Of a stretch of DNA of 64,000 nt, positions 25,437 through 33,649 are shown one piece after another. The notes under the pieces were generated by a model. That model was not told the origin of the DNA, made no database searches, and saw only the letters and a list, made by a program, of their open reading frames with translations. Both the position numbers and the translations under genes were made by a program. Source of the DNA: Streptomyces endocoffeicus. Its GTDB lineage: Bacteria > Actinomycetota > Actinomycetes > Streptomycetales > Streptomycetaceae. The DNA lies in contig NZ_JAERRG010000005.1 in NCBI RefSeq assembly GCF_016741935.1, forward strand, positions 1-64,000, given 5' to 3'. Positions within the stretch are counted from its first letter, which is position 1, and the number at the start of each line of letters is the position of its first letter.

Positions 25437-26096
25437 ATGGCCGGTACGAAGAGTCCCGAGGACGCGTACACCGCCGCCCCCTTCGTCCCGGAGGGCGCCG
25501 ACCTGGGCGCGCTCCGGGAGGCGGCGGCCGGATGCCACGGCTGCCCGCTGCACCGCGACACCACACAGACCGTCTTCGGCGCCGGGGATCCGGACGCCCG
25601 GGTCGTGCTCGTCGGCGAGCAGCCGGGCGACCAGGAGGACCGGCAGGGCAAGCCCTTCGTGGGCCCGGCGGGCAAGGTCCTCGGCCGGGCCCTGGACGAG
25701 GCCGGGATCAACCCGGACGAGACGTACATCACCAACGCGGTCAAGCACTTCAAGTTCACCCACGTCCCCGAGCGCGGCAAGCGGCGCATCCACAAGCCGC
25801 CCAGCCTGCGTGAGCTCTCCGCCTGCGGGCCCTGGCTGGAGGCCGAGCTGGAGCTGATCGAGCCCGAGGTGGTCGTGGCGCTCGGCGCCACGGCGGGGAA
25901 GGCGCTGCTGGGCCCGTCGTTCCGGGTGACCGAGCGGCGCGGCACGCGGCTGGCGGGCGACCCGTCGGGACCGGCACGCGGCGCCCTGATCGTCCCCACG
26001 ATCCATCCCTCCGCGGTGCTGCGGGCCGATGACCGGGAGGCGGCGTACGAGGGGCTGGTGGCCGATCTGAGGGTCGCGGTGGCGGCGCTGGGCTGA
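25437..26096 (+). CDS. udgX: UdgX-type uracil-DNA glycosylase
   Basis: This 219-residue member of the uracil-DNA glycosylase superfamily has motif I GEQPG at 60-64, HPSAVLR near the C-terminus, and the insert loop KRRIH at 115-119. That loop marks UdgX. In the mycobacterial enzyme its His becomes covalently joined to the abasic sugar after uracil release, which gives His119 here. Fe-S ligands C33, C36 and C130 are visible. The fourth family Cys position is replaced by H104 in AVKHFKF, as in other UdgX proteins. The start ATG 25437 has only a weak ribosome site. It is not in an obvious repair operon. Confidence 0.9.
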   Translation: MAGTKSPEDAYTAAPFVPEGADLGALREAAAGCHGCPLHRDTTQTVFGAGDPDARVVLVGEQPGDQEDRQGKPFVGPAGKVLGRALDEAGINPDETYITNAVKHFKFTHVPERGKRRIHKPPSLRELSACGPWLEAELELIEPEVVVALGATAGKALLGPSFRVTERRGTRLAGDPSGPARGALIVPTIHPSAVLRADDREAAYEGLVADLRVAVAALG

Positions 26097-26173
26097 GCCC
26101 GGCCGCGGCCGCGTACGGGGGTCGGCCGGCGGCTGTCGCGCACGGGGCCGGAGGCGCGGGGCTGTCAGAGCCC

Positions 26174-26716
26174 ATGGGTATCGTCGATCGCATGTCCCTG
26201 CGCTTTGAACTCGACCCCGAGACCACCCCTGAGCTGCTCGATTCCGTCTGCACCCTCTGGGCCGACGTCTCGAACGCGGGCGGCGCCGTCGGTTTCGTAC
26301 CGCCTGTGGCCAAGGACGACATACGCCCGGAGCTGCTCAAGCACCTCGCCGCGATGACGGAGGGCCGGACCCGTCTGCTGATCGGCCGCGGTGCGGACGG
26401 CGCCGTGGCCGCCACCGCCTTCTTCACCTTCAACACCCACCGGCTGATGCGCCACTGGTGCTGGCTCTACACCGTGATGGTGCACCCCTCCCACCAGGGC
26501 AATGGACTTGGCCGCGCCCTTATGGCGGCCGCCGAGGACGCCGCGCGCGATATGGACGGCATCCAGGGGATACGGCTCACCTGTCGCGGCGGCACCGGGG
26601 CGGACCGCTTCTACGAGCGCTGCGGCTACAAGGAGGTCGGGCGGGTGCCCGGCGCGATCAAGGTCGGGGACGACGACTTCCGGGACGACGTCACCATGTG
26701 GCTGCCGCTGAATTGA
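26174..26716 (+). CDS. GNAT family acetyltransferase
   Basis: The 180-residue protein has the acetyl-CoA site VMVHPSHQGNGLGRALMAAA and the closing FYERCGYKEVG of GNAT enzymes. Either the ATG at 26174 or one at 26192 may be the start; neither has a strong ribosome site. Substrate unknown. Confidence 0.88.
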   Translation: MGIVDRMSLRFELDPETTPELLDSVCTLWADVSNAGGAVGFVPPVAKDDIRPELLKHLAAMTEGRTRLLIGRGADGAVAATAFFTFNTHRLMRHWCWLYTVMVHPSHQGNGLGRALMAAAEDAARDMDGIQGIRLTCRGGTGADRFYERCGYKEVGRVPGAIKVGDDDFRDDVTMWLPLN

Positions 26717-26818
26717 TCAGAAACCGGCCGTGGTTCACTGGGAGGACAGCCTTTCCCGGCAGAACCCCCCGGACGAACTCCGGCAGACCAGCCGAACTCC
26801 CAGGAGAGAGGACGAGTC

Positions 26819-27106
26819 GTGTCCTTCACGCCGAGTGCCATGTTCCGCTACACCCTCATGCGCCTGGGAATCTTCGTCGGCTCGTTCCTGGCCATCTGGG
26901 GCCTGGTCTCCTTCCGGGTGCTGCCCTCCGGCCTCGGCGACTCCAACCTCTTCTGGGTGGCGCTGCTCGCCCTGGTCGTCTCCGCGCCGCTCAGCTGGGT
27001 GACGCTGCGCAAGCAGCGGGACGCCGTGGCCGTCCAGGTCGCCGAGAAGGTGGACCGCGCCAAGGAGCGGCTGGCGGCGAACCAGAGCCAGGAGGACGGC
27101 GTCTGA
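26819..27106 (+). CDS. DUF4229 small membrane protein
   Basis: The 95-residue protein has two membrane helices (RLGIFVGSFLAIWGLVSF and LFWVALLALVVSAPLSWVTL) and then a charged helix with repeated Lys/Glu. This is the usual form of actinobacterial DUF4229. Start GTG 26819 with AGGAGAGAGGA upstream. In Streptomyces genomes such a gene commonly lies near menaquinone genes; its role is unknown. Confidence 0.85.
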   Translation: MSFTPSAMFRYTLMRLGIFVGSFLAIWGLVSFRVLPSGLGDSNLFWVALLALVVSAPLSWVTLRKQRDAVAVQVAEKVDRAKERLAANQSQEDGV

Positions 27107-27151
27107 CCGGCGCTGGGCTGTAACCCTCCTCACACACCCGCCTCACTCCAG

Positions 27152-27193
27152 CAACGCCCCCTGTGCCAGCTTCCGTCGGCACAAGGGGCGTTG
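27152..27193 (+). terminator. 16-bp hairpin after the DUF4229 gene
   Basis: The arm at 27152-27167 (CAACGCCCCCTGTGCC) pairs with 27178-27193 with one mismatch and a 10-base loop. It separates the DUF4229 gene from the leader peptide and symporter genes. Confidence 0.8.
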
Positions 27194-27236
27194 ATGTCTC
27201 TTCGCCGCTCGGACGCCTCCAGAAGTCAAAGAATTC

Positions 27237-27253
27237 CTTTGGGTTCCCCAAAG
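27237..27253. promoter_or_regulatory. Short perfect palindrome in the promoter region of the leader peptide
   Basis: CTTTGGG and CCCAAAG surround a TTC loop, 22 bases upstream of the leader-peptide ATG. It is either an operator or the base of a small hairpin in the leader transcript. No known regulator motif is recognised. Confidence 0.4.
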
Positions 27254-27275
27254 CGGCGGTGTTAACGTACTTGTC

Positions 27276-27380
27276 ATGAAGACAGCAGCCGCGCCCCACA
27301 TCGCAGCGAGCGTTCCGCTCGTGGCGCGCCTGCACATCGATCTTTGCCGCTGTCTGTCCGCGGCCTGTCGTCGCCGCTGA
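27276..27380 (+). CDS. Cys-containing regulatory leader peptide
   Basis: A 34-residue frame reads MKTAAAPHIAASVPLVARL, then HIDLCRCLSAACRRR and a stop. The pattern LVxRxHIDLxRxxSAxCR is that of short peptides placed ahead of sulfur and cysteine genes in Actinobacteria, which respond to Cys-tRNA supply by attenuation. Three Cys codons lie in the last 11 residues. The putative cystine symporter starts 80 bases downstream, and its ribosome site can be masked by a small hairpin (CTCC-ACC-GGAG). The peptide itself is likely a sensor without a further function. Confidence 0.8.
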   Translation: MKTAAAPHIAASVPLVARLHIDLCRCLSAACRRR

Positions 27381-27460
27381 TCCATCTCGCGCACAGCGGC
27401 CGGAGATCCCGTACGGACTCCTGGCTTTCTCCCCCTCTTACCTCCACCGGAGTGTGTCCG

Positions 27461-28786
27461 TTGTCGTCCGCCCTCAAGGCGTCCCCCCAGGGGTCGTCGT
27501 CCTTCCGCCTGCCCAAGGTGCCCTTCTGGGCGCAGATCCTGCTGGGCCTCGTCCTCGGTGTGGTACTCGGCTGGATCGCCCGCAGTGGTGATGTCGGCTG
27601 GCTGGTCACCACGCTCGACAAGATCGGCACCATCTTCGTCCAGCTGCTGAAGCTGGCCGTCGCCCCGCTGGTGTTCTTCGCGATCCTGATCTCGATCACC
27701 AATCTGCGGAACGTCAACAACGCCGCCCGGCTGGCGACCCGCACCCTGCTGTGGTTCATGGCCACCTCGCTCATCGCCGTCGCCATCGGCCTGGCGATCG
27801 GCCTGCTCACCAACCCGGGCGCCGGGACCGACCTGACCCCCAAGGACGGCGCCAAGCCCGACCACGCGGGCTCCTGGCTGGACTTCCTCACCGGCATCGT
27901 GCCGACGGACGTCATCACCCCGTTCACCGAGCTGAACGTCCTCCAGATCGTCTTCATCGCCGCCGTCGCGGGCGTCGCCGCCCTCCAGCTCGGCGAGAAG
28001 GCCCAGCCGATCCTCACCCTGAGCCAGTCGGTGCTCGAACTGCTCCAGAAGGCCCTGTGGTGGGTCATCCGCCTCGCCCCGCTGGGCACCCTGGGCCTCA
28101 TCGGCACCGCCATCGCCGACTACGGCTGGAACCTGATCGGCAAGTACGCGACCTTCACCGCCGACATCTACATCGGCTGCGCGCTGGTGATGTTCGGCGT
28201 CTACCCGCTGCTGCTCGCGACGGTCGCCAAGGTCAACCCCCTGAACTTCTTCAAGGGCGCCTGGCCCGCCATCCAGCTCGCCTTCGTCTCCCGCTCCTCG
28301 GTCGGCACCATGCCGCTGACCCAGAAGGTCACCGAGCGGCTGGGCGTCCCCAAGGAGTACGCCTCCTTCGCGGTGCCCTTCGGCTCGACGACGAAGATGG
28401 ACGGCTGCGCCTCGATCTACCCGGCGATCGCCGCGATCTTCATCGCCCAGATCTTCGACGTGAACCTCGGCGTCGGCGACTACCTCCTGATCGCCTTCGT
28501 CTCGGTGATCGGCTCCGCCGCCACCGCCGGCCTTACGGGCGCCACGGTCATGCTGACGCTGACCCTCTCCACCCTGGGGCTCCCCCTCGAGGGCGTCGGC
28601 CTGCTGATGGCCATCGACCCGGTCCTGGACATGATGAGGACCGCCACCAACGTGGCCGGGCAGTCGCTGATACCGGTGATCGTCTCGGCCCGCGAGAAGA
28701 TCCTCGACCACGAGGCCTACGCCCACGCCAGCGCCTCCCCGCTGGACGACCGCGACGAGCCGGAACCCCAGCTGGCCGCCGCGTAA
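27461..28786 (+). CDS. Dicarboxylate/amino acid:cation symporter, probable cystine type
   Basis: The 441-residue membrane protein belongs to the DAACS/SLC1 family. SRSSVGTMPLT, FGSTTKMDGCASIYP and GLTGATVMLTLTLSTLGLP form the two re-entrant hairpins and transport core. In glutamate transporters the core reads NMDG; here KMDGCASIYP is closer to the NGCAG-YP type of cystine transporters (TcyP). Together with the Cys leader peptide upstream, this favours cystine or cysteine as substrate. The TTG at 27461 has a GGAG 9 bases before it; the reading frame is open further upstream. A C-terminal acidic tail follows. Confidence 0.85.
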   Translation: MSSALKASPQGSSSFRLPKVPFWAQILLGLVLGVVLGWIARSGDVGWLVTTLDKIGTIFVQLLKLAVAPLVFFAILISITNLRNVNNAARLATRTLLWFMATSLIAVAIGLAIGLLTNPGAGTDLTPKDGAKPDHAGSWLDFLTGIVPTDVITPFTELNVLQIVFIAAVAGVAALQLGEKAQPILTLSQSVLELLQKALWWVIRLAPLGTLGLIGTAIADYGWNLIGKYATFTADIYIGCALVMFGVYPLLLATVAKVNPLNFFKGAWPAIQLAFVSRSSVGTMPLTQKVTERLGVPKEYASFAVPFGSTTKMDGCASIYPAIAAIFIAQIFDVNLGVGDYLLIAFVSVIGSAATAGLTGATVMLTLTLSTLGLPLEGVGLLMAIDPVLDMMRTATNVAGQSLIPVIVSAREKILDHEAYAHASASPLDDRDEPEPQLAAA

Positions 28787-28800
28787 CACCTGCCGAGCGA

Positions 28801-28849
28801 CAGCACGGTGCCCCCGGAATCCGCCGAGAGGTCCGGGGGCACCGTGCTG
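28801..28849. terminator. 18-bp bidirectional hairpin
   Basis: CAGCACGGTGCCCCCGGA (28801-28818) pairs perfectly with 28832-28849 across a 13-base loop. It lies between the convergent symporter and exporter genes. Confidence 0.9.
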
Positions 28850-28850
28850 T

Positions 28851-29171
28851 TCACTCGCCCGCCGTGGCCTCCAGGCCCACGATGGCCACCACCAGCAACA
28901 GCAGGAAGAAGATCCGGGCCGGGGTGACCGGTTCGTGGAAGAGGAGCATGCCCAGCAGGGCGGTGCCGACCGCGCCGATGCCGACCCAGACGCCGTAGGC
29001 CGTGCCGATGGGCAGGCTCTTCACCGCCACGCTCAGCAGCCCCATGCTCACGATCAGACCGGCGACGGTGAACACAGTGGGCCACAGCCGGGTGAAGCCG
29101 TCGCTCAGCTTCATGCCGATCGACCAGCAGATCTCGAACAGCCCGGCCGTGAGCAGCAGGACCCATGCCAT
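28851..29171 (-). CDS. gdx: SMR-family guanidinium exporter Gdx (SugE)
   Basis: The 106-residue protein has four helices and the Gdx/SugE signature: GLFEICWSIGMKLSDGF with the transport Glu in helix 1, then KSLPIGTAYGVWVGIGAVG. Gdx proteins export guanidinium, unlike the broader-range EmrE type. The ATG at 29171 has GGAGG 7 bases upstream, and the leader contains a guanidine-III riboswitch, which fits the substrate. A single Gdx gene implies a homodimer. It lies downstream of an esterase gene on the same strand. Confidence 0.92.
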   Translation of the reverse strand: MAWVLLLTAGLFEICWSIGMKLSDGFTRLWPTVFTVAGLIVSMGLLSVAVKSLPIGTAYGVWVGIGAVGTALLGMLLFHEPVTPARIFFLLLLVVAIVGLEATAGE

Positions 29172-29205
29172 GACGGCACCTCCGTGAAGTCTCTCGATTA
29201 CGGGG

Positions 29206-29250
29206 GTGCGTCGTCTTTGCGGGTCCCGGTACGGCGCGTCTCGTCGGGTT
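29206..29250 (-). promoter_or_regulatory. Guanidine-III (ykkC-III) riboswitch upstream of gdx
   Basis: Read on the minus strand from 29250 toward 29206, the sequence contains CCCGACGAG, then CGCGCCGTACCGGG and finally CAAAGACGACGC. This matches the conserved blocks of guanidine-III riboswitches (C-GACGAG, GCGCCGUACC-GG, CAAGACG-CGC) in order and spacing. CCCG pairs with CGGG for the hairpin, and GCGCCGT can pair with ACGACGC for the pseudoknot, with one A-C mismatch. The element ends 35 bases before the gdx start, near its ribosome site, so guanidine would raise gdx translation. Confidence 0.8.
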
Positions 29251-29277
29251 CCTCCCGACCGTAGCAAACCTCCCGCG

Positions 29278-30294
29278 TCAGACGAGGCGGGCGGTGAGCA
29301 GGGGGAGGGCGCGGGTGAGTTCGCGTTCCCAGTAGGGCCAGGTGTGGGTGCCGGGGCCGTAGAGGTGGGCGGTGACGGCCAGGCCGTGGGCGTCGGCGCG
29401 GCGTACATAGCGCTGGGCCATCTCGCCGAGGCCGCGCTCCAGGGCGTCCTCGGGGCGGCCCGGCGGGTCGAGTGGGCCGGGGGTGCCGTTGCCGCAGGCG
29501 ACGTAGAGCGGGTAGCCGCGGGGGAGCCGGGGGATGAGGGCGTACGGGTTGTGGGCGTCCCAGAGCGCGGACTGGGCGGCGGGGTCTCCCCACAGGGCCG
29601 TCGGGTCGGCGCCCTGGCCCGTAAGGATGTTCTGAATGCCCGTGGGGTCCAGGGTGGTGTGGATGACCCCGCTGAAGGAGGCCGCCGCGCGGAAGAGGCG
29701 GGGGTGGCGGGCGGCGTAGGAGAGGGCACCGAAGCCGCCCATGGACAGACCGGCGATCGCCCGGCGGCCGTTGGCCCGCAGGGCGCGCTCCAGCAGGGGC
29801 CGCAGCTCGGCCAGGTGGAAGGTCTCCCAGGCGGGCGGGCCGTAGTGACCGCCGTTCCACCAGTTGGAATAGAAGCCGGCGGGACCGCCCTCGGGGGAGA
29901 CGATCAGGGCCGGGGTGGCGGCGGTGATGCCCTCGACATCGGTGTTGCGGGTCCAGGCCTCCCAGCCGGGGCCCGGGTCGCAGCAGCCGTGGAGCAGGTA
30001 GAGCACGGGCCAGCGGTGGTGGGGTCGGCGGTCGTAGCCGGTGGGGAGGAGGACGCGGGCGTGGCCCTCGCGGCCCAGGGCGGGGGAGTCGATCGTCAGG
30101 TCCAGGACGCGCTCGTCGACGCGCTCCGCGGCGACGAGGCGTGCGCGGGCGGGCCCTCCGCGTCCGGCAGGGGCTTGTGGGGAGCGGGCCTTCGAGGAGC
30201 CGGGCTCCGGGGAACGGGCTTCCGCGCGGGCGGGGAGGAGCGGTGCGGCGGCCAGCGCGGTCAGCGCGGCGAGCGTGCGACGGCGGTTCGGCAT
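29278..30294 (-). CDS. Secreted alpha/beta-hydrolase (esterase, antigen-85/EstD-like)
   Basis: The 338-residue protein begins MPNRRRTLAALTALAAAPLL, a signal peptide. The hydrolase core has LYLLHGCCDPGPGWEAW for the oxyanion site, the nucleophile elbow AGLSMGGFGAL, and GPGTHTWPYWERE with the catalytic His. This layout is common to the esterase D/mycolyltransferase-like family in Actinobacteria. Streptomyces lack mycolic acids, so an esterase is more likely. GAAGGAG lies 7 bases before the ATG at 30294. It is divergent from a TetR-type regulator that may control it. Confidence 0.88.
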   Translation of the reverse strand: MPNRRRTLAALTALAAAPLLPARAEARSPEPGSSKARSPQAPAGRGGPARARLVAAERVDERVLDLTIDSPALGREGHARVLLPTGYDRRPHHRWPVLYLLHGCCDPGPGWEAWTRNTDVEGITAATPALIVSPEGGPAGFYSNWWNGGHYGPPAWETFHLAELRPLLERALRANGRRAIAGLSMGGFGALSYAARHPRLFRAAASFSGVIHTTLDPTGIQNILTGQGADPTALWGDPAAQSALWDAHNPYALIPRLPRGYPLYVACGNGTPGPLDPPGRPEDALERGLGEMAQRYVRRADAHGLAVTAHLYGPGTHTWPYWERELTRALPLLTARLV

Positions 30295-30462
30295 CGTTCG
30301 TTCTCCTTCGCGGCACTGCGTTACGGAGCTGAACGGGGCACGGTGCGTGGTCAGTTGAAACTTTGATGTCGTCGGGCTGCCGTGGCAAGAGCGCTGACAG
30401 CGGTCCCACGTAGGCTTGTCTGCGGTATGTGTGCGGGGGCACGATCGAAGGGGGCGGCCTGC

Positions 30463-31131
30463 GTGGGCGGGGCGACGGGGAGCAAGCGCGTGCCACGGGC
30501 GGTGCGGGAGCAGCAGATGCTGGACGCGGGGGTGCGGGCCTTCGCGCGCAGCGGCTATCAGAACGCCTCGATGGACGACATCGCCGAGTTGGCCGGGGTC
30601 TCCAAACCGCTGGTCTATCTCTATCTCAACTCCAAGGACGAGCTGTTCACGGCGTGCATACGGCGGGAGGCCGCGGCGCTGGTGACCGCGATCCGGGCCG
30701 CCGTGGAGCGGGACGCGCCCGCCGACCGGCAGTTGTGGAGCGGGCTGAGCGGCTTCTTCGCGCACACGGCCGAACATCCCGACGGCTGGACGCTGTTGCA
30801 TGTGCAGGCCCGTACGCAGGGGCGGTCCTTCGCCCGTGAAGTGGTCGCGATGCGGGCGGAGATCGTTGAGTTCGTGACGCAGCTGATAGGCGCGGCGGCG
30901 CGGGAGCGGGCACGCGGAGGGGCGCGCGCCCGGACCCTCGCGGGCACCGAGGTGTCCGGGCTCGCGCTCGCGCTGGTGGGCGCGGCCGAGTCGCTCGCGG
31001 ACTGGACGGCGGACGGGCGAGCGGGTGGGCCGTCGGCCAAGGAGGCCGCGGCCACCCTGATGAACTTCGCCTGGGCCGGGCTGGGGAATCTGCTCCAGGG
31101 GCAGGGGTGGTCGCCCGAGCGGGTCGGCTGA
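30463..31131 (+). CDS. TetR-family transcriptional regulator
   Basis: The 222-residue protein from the GTG at 30463 (GAAGGGGG 8 bases upstream; an ATG at 30427 is an alternative) has a TetR HTH: ARSGYQNASMDDIAELAGVS, then KPLVYLYLNSKDELF. The rest is the helical ligand-binding domain. The divergent esterase gene, about 170 bases away, is the most likely target. Effector unknown. Confidence 0.9.
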   Translation: MGGATGSKRVPRAVREQQMLDAGVRAFARSGYQNASMDDIAELAGVSKPLVYLYLNSKDELFTACIRREAAALVTAIRAAVERDAPADRQLWSGLSGFFAHTAEHPDGWTLLHVQARTQGRSFAREVVAMRAEIVEFVTQLIGAAARERARGGARARTLAGTEVSGLALALVGAAESLADWTADGRAGGPSAKEAAATLMNFAWAGLGNLLQGQGWSPERVG

Positions 31132-31152
31132 CGAGCAGGGCGACGTCGTACG

Positions 31153-31196
31153 GCGTCAGCCGGGCCTCACGTGGCGCGCGTCAGCCGGGCCTCACG
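31153..31196. repeat. 19-bp repeat, two copies, 25-base period, spanning the lipase stop codon
   Basis: GCGTCAGCCGGGCCTCACG occurs at 31153-31171 and 31178-31196. The second copy contains the TGA stop of the minus-strand lipase at 31194-31192, so the stop and its flanks have been duplicated downstream of the gene. Confidence 0.9.
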
Positions 31197-32361
31197 CGGC
31201 GCAGTTGCCCCGCGTCGGCTCGTCCGCAAGCCGTCCGGCCATCCACTCCAGGGCCGCCGGTATCCCGGTGATCGCCGTGGTGACATGGTCCAGCGGATAG
31301 TCCGTCCACTCCACCGGCACGCCCCGGGCGCACCAGCGGTCGCGCAGCGCCGCGCCGACCCGGTACGGGATCAGCTCGTCCACCACGCCCTGGTAGAGGT
31401 AGACGGGGTGATCGGGGGAGCGGGTGCCCAAGAAGGAGCCGCGCAGCGCGAGTTGCCAGGCCGGACTGGCCAATGGGTCCCTTACGGTCACCTCGGACCT
31501 GTGCTGGAAGAGCCCGCCGATGGTGCTGAGCGCCAGGCAGTTCCGCTTCATGAAGTCCACATAGCCGCGGCCCCGGTCGTTGAGGTACGAGTCGAGCCGC
31601 AGCGCGGGGAAGGCCGCGTCCTGTCCGGTGAGCGCCATAAGGGCGAGCCCGGCGCCCGGTCCGCCGTCGTTGTACTCCAGCGTCGTGGCGAGGTCGGCGG
31701 GCACGCCTCCGGCGACCGTGCCCTTCAGCCGCAGCTCGGGGGCGTACGAGGCATGCAGTTCGGCGGCCCAGCCGGCCGCCTGGCCGCCCTGGGAGTAGCC
31801 CATGATGCCCACGGGCGCGTCCGGTGAGAGCCCGGCCTCCGGAAGCCGCTGGGCGGCGCGCGCCGCGTCCAGGACGGCATGGCCCTCGGACCGCCCGGCC
31901 GTATAGGTGTGGTCGTCCGGGGTGCCCAGGCCCTCGTAGTCGCTGACGGCCACGGCCCAGCCGCGGCGCAGCGCGAGGTCGATCAGCTGGGCCTCGCTCG
32001 AGGTGCCGCGCGGGAACCGGCCGGACATCGCGCAGTCGTCGGCGAGGCCCACGGCGCCGATGCCCCAGGTGAGGAGAGGCCGGGAGCCCTGCTTGCCGTC
32101 GTCGGGGACGAGGACCGTGCCGGAGACGACGTCGGGGCGGCCGGTGGCGGTGGTGGAGCGGTAGGTGATGTGCCATGCCTTGGTGGCGGTCGGCACTCCG
32201 GGCTGGGTGCGGAAGGCGGTGGGGGAGGAGGTGACGATGTCGCCGGGTCTGCCGGTGCCGGAGGCCGGGGCGCCCGATGCGGCGGCGGCCGGGGCGGCGG
32301 GCAGTGCCGAGGTCAGGGCGAGGGCGGCGAGGCCGGCGAGCACGGTGGTGCGGATGCGCAT
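31192..32361 (-). CDS. Secretory lipase (LIP family)
   Basis: The 389-residue protein has a Sec signal peptide (MRIRTTVLAGLAALALTSAL) and a LIP-type lipase domain. It shows the elbow MGYSQGGQAAGWAAEL, an Asp in YLYQGVVDELIPY and a His in TDYPLDHVTTAI. Four Cys in the mature part (DDCAM, RNCLA, RWCARG, RGNCAA) could form two disulfides. GGGAG lies 5-6 bases before the ATG at 32361. Substrate is probably acylglycerol or another ester. Confidence 0.9.
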   Translation of the reverse strand: MRIRTTVLAGLAALALTSALPAAPAAAASGAPASGTGRPGDIVTSSPTAFRTQPGVPTATKAWHITYRSTTATGRPDVVSGTVLVPDDGKQGSRPLLTWGIGAVGLADDCAMSGRFPRGTSSEAQLIDLALRRGWAVAVSDYEGLGTPDDHTYTAGRSEGHAVLDAARAAQRLPEAGLSPDAPVGIMGYSQGGQAAGWAAELHASYAPELRLKGTVAGGVPADLATTLEYNDGGPGAGLALMALTGQDAAFPALRLDSYLNDRGRGYVDFMKRNCLALSTIGGLFQHRSEVTVRDPLASPAWQLALRGSFLGTRSPDHPVYLYQGVVDELIPYRVGAALRDRWCARGVPVEWTDYPLDHVTTAITGIPAALEWMAGRLADEPTRGNCAA

Positions 32362-32460
32362 ACGGCTCTCCCAACGGTGCGGGCGGTGCGCCTTGGCGAT
32401 GCTGAATCGCTCTGCGAGGACCGTAGGGACGAGCGGGGCGTCTGTGGCTGACCGCGGCGC

Positions 32461-33552
32461 TCAGATGTGCTGACTCCACGTCTCATGTCGGTATGCGCCC
32501 GGTGTTGTCCCGGTCCAGCGCCGGAACGCCCGGTGGAACGCCGTGTCCTCGGAGAAGCCCAGCCGTAAGGCCAGATCGGCGATGGGCTCGACCCCCTCGG
32601 CCAGGCTGCTGACCGCCTCGTCACGCCGCACGGTGTCCTTCAGCTCCTGGAAGGACGTGCCCTCCTCGCGCAGCCGCCGCCGCAGCGTCGCCGGGCTGAC
32701 CGCCAGCCGGGCGGCGACCTCGGGCAACTCCGGGAGCCGCGCGGTGTGCCGGGCACGTGGCGCGTCGGCCGGGCCGCCGCGCGTCCGCAGCGCGCCGGTG
32801 AGCGCGTGCCGCACCTGCTCGGCGACGGTCGTCCCGTAGTCGCGGCGGCTGAGCAGCCCGGCGGGCGCGTGCCGCAGCAGCGTCTGGAGCGTGGACTCGT
32901 CCTGGACGACGGGGGCGGTCAGCCAGCGGCGGTCGAAACCGGCCGCGGTGCGCGGTGCCCCGAAGCGGGGCGGGCAGCCGAAGAGCGGCTCGTAGTCCTC
33001 GGCGTACGGGGGCGGGGGGTACGCGAACTGGGCCCACAGCAGCGGGATCCGGCGCCCGATCAGCCAGCCCGCGACCCGGTGCCAGATGAGCATGAGCCAT
33101 TCGGCGACGATATGGCTCTCGGCCGCCGTAAGGGCGTCCTCATGCGGTCCCAGCCCGCCGCGCAGGGCGAACACCGCCTCCGGGCCCCGGCCCGCGCCGT
33201 GCTCCAGGGCCAGATTGGGGCCGCCGGGGAAGAGCCGGTAGAAGCGGGCGCCGCGTTCCACCGCCGTGCCGAGGTCGGGGCAGCCCAGTGAGGCGTAGCA
33301 CATCATCGCGAAGGTGCCGGGCCGGCTGCGGATGGTCCCCAGCCCCAGGAACTCGTCCTCCGTGGCCCGGTGCAGGGCGCGCACCAGCCGGGCGAACTGC
33401 TCGGGGGAGACGCGGGCGCGGTCGTCGGTCAGCAGCAGCGGGGGTATCCGGGCCCGCTGCAGCAGCGGGACGGTATCGAGGCCGAGCCGCTGCGCACCGC
33501 GCAGCGCGGCCCGCACATGGTGCACCGTCACCGTCCGCCGCCCGTGCCCCAT
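32461..33552 (-). CDS. AraC-family regulator with arabinose-binding-like N-domain
   Basis: The protein is 363 residues from the ATG at 33552; a GTG nine codons upstream is an alternative, and neither has a ribosome site. The N-terminal 200 residues resemble the Arabinose_bd domain found in OruR-type AraC proteins. The C-terminus holds two HTH units: VAARLAVSPATLRRRLREEG and IADLALRLGFSEDTAFHRAF, then RRWTGTTPGAYR. It is divergent from a cupin-like gene and next to a secreted lipase, a plausible target. Confidence 0.88.
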   Translation of the reverse strand: MGHGRRTVTVHHVRAALRGAQRLGLDTVPLLQRARIPPLLLTDDRARVSPEQFARLVRALHRATEDEFLGLGTIRSRPGTFAMMCYASLGCPDLGTAVERGARFYRLFPGGPNLALEHGAGRGPEAVFALRGGLGPHEDALTAAESHIVAEWLMLIWHRVAGWLIGRRIPLLWAQFAYPPPPYAEDYEPLFGCPPRFGAPRTAAGFDRRWLTAPVVQDESTLQTLLRHAPAGLLSRRDYGTTVAEQVRHALTGALRTRGGPADAPRARHTARLPELPEVAARLAVSPATLRRRLREEGTSFQELKDTVRRDEAVSSLAEGVEPIADLALRLGFSEDTAFHRAFRRWTGTTPGAYRHETWSQHI

Positions 33553-33649
33553 GGTCAAAACCGTAGCCCGAGCGGGCACGCCGCGTCAGCGGTGCGTCGC
33601 GGGCCCCCTACACGCCGTGAGCGCCGTAAGGACGACATGAGCGCTTCAG

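Noticed and set aside
28851..29729. Extended version of the Gdx gene starting inside the esterase gene
   Set aside because: The extra N-terminus is Pro/Thr/Ser-rich shadow sequence; the ATG at 29171 gives the exact family length and has a good ribosome site.
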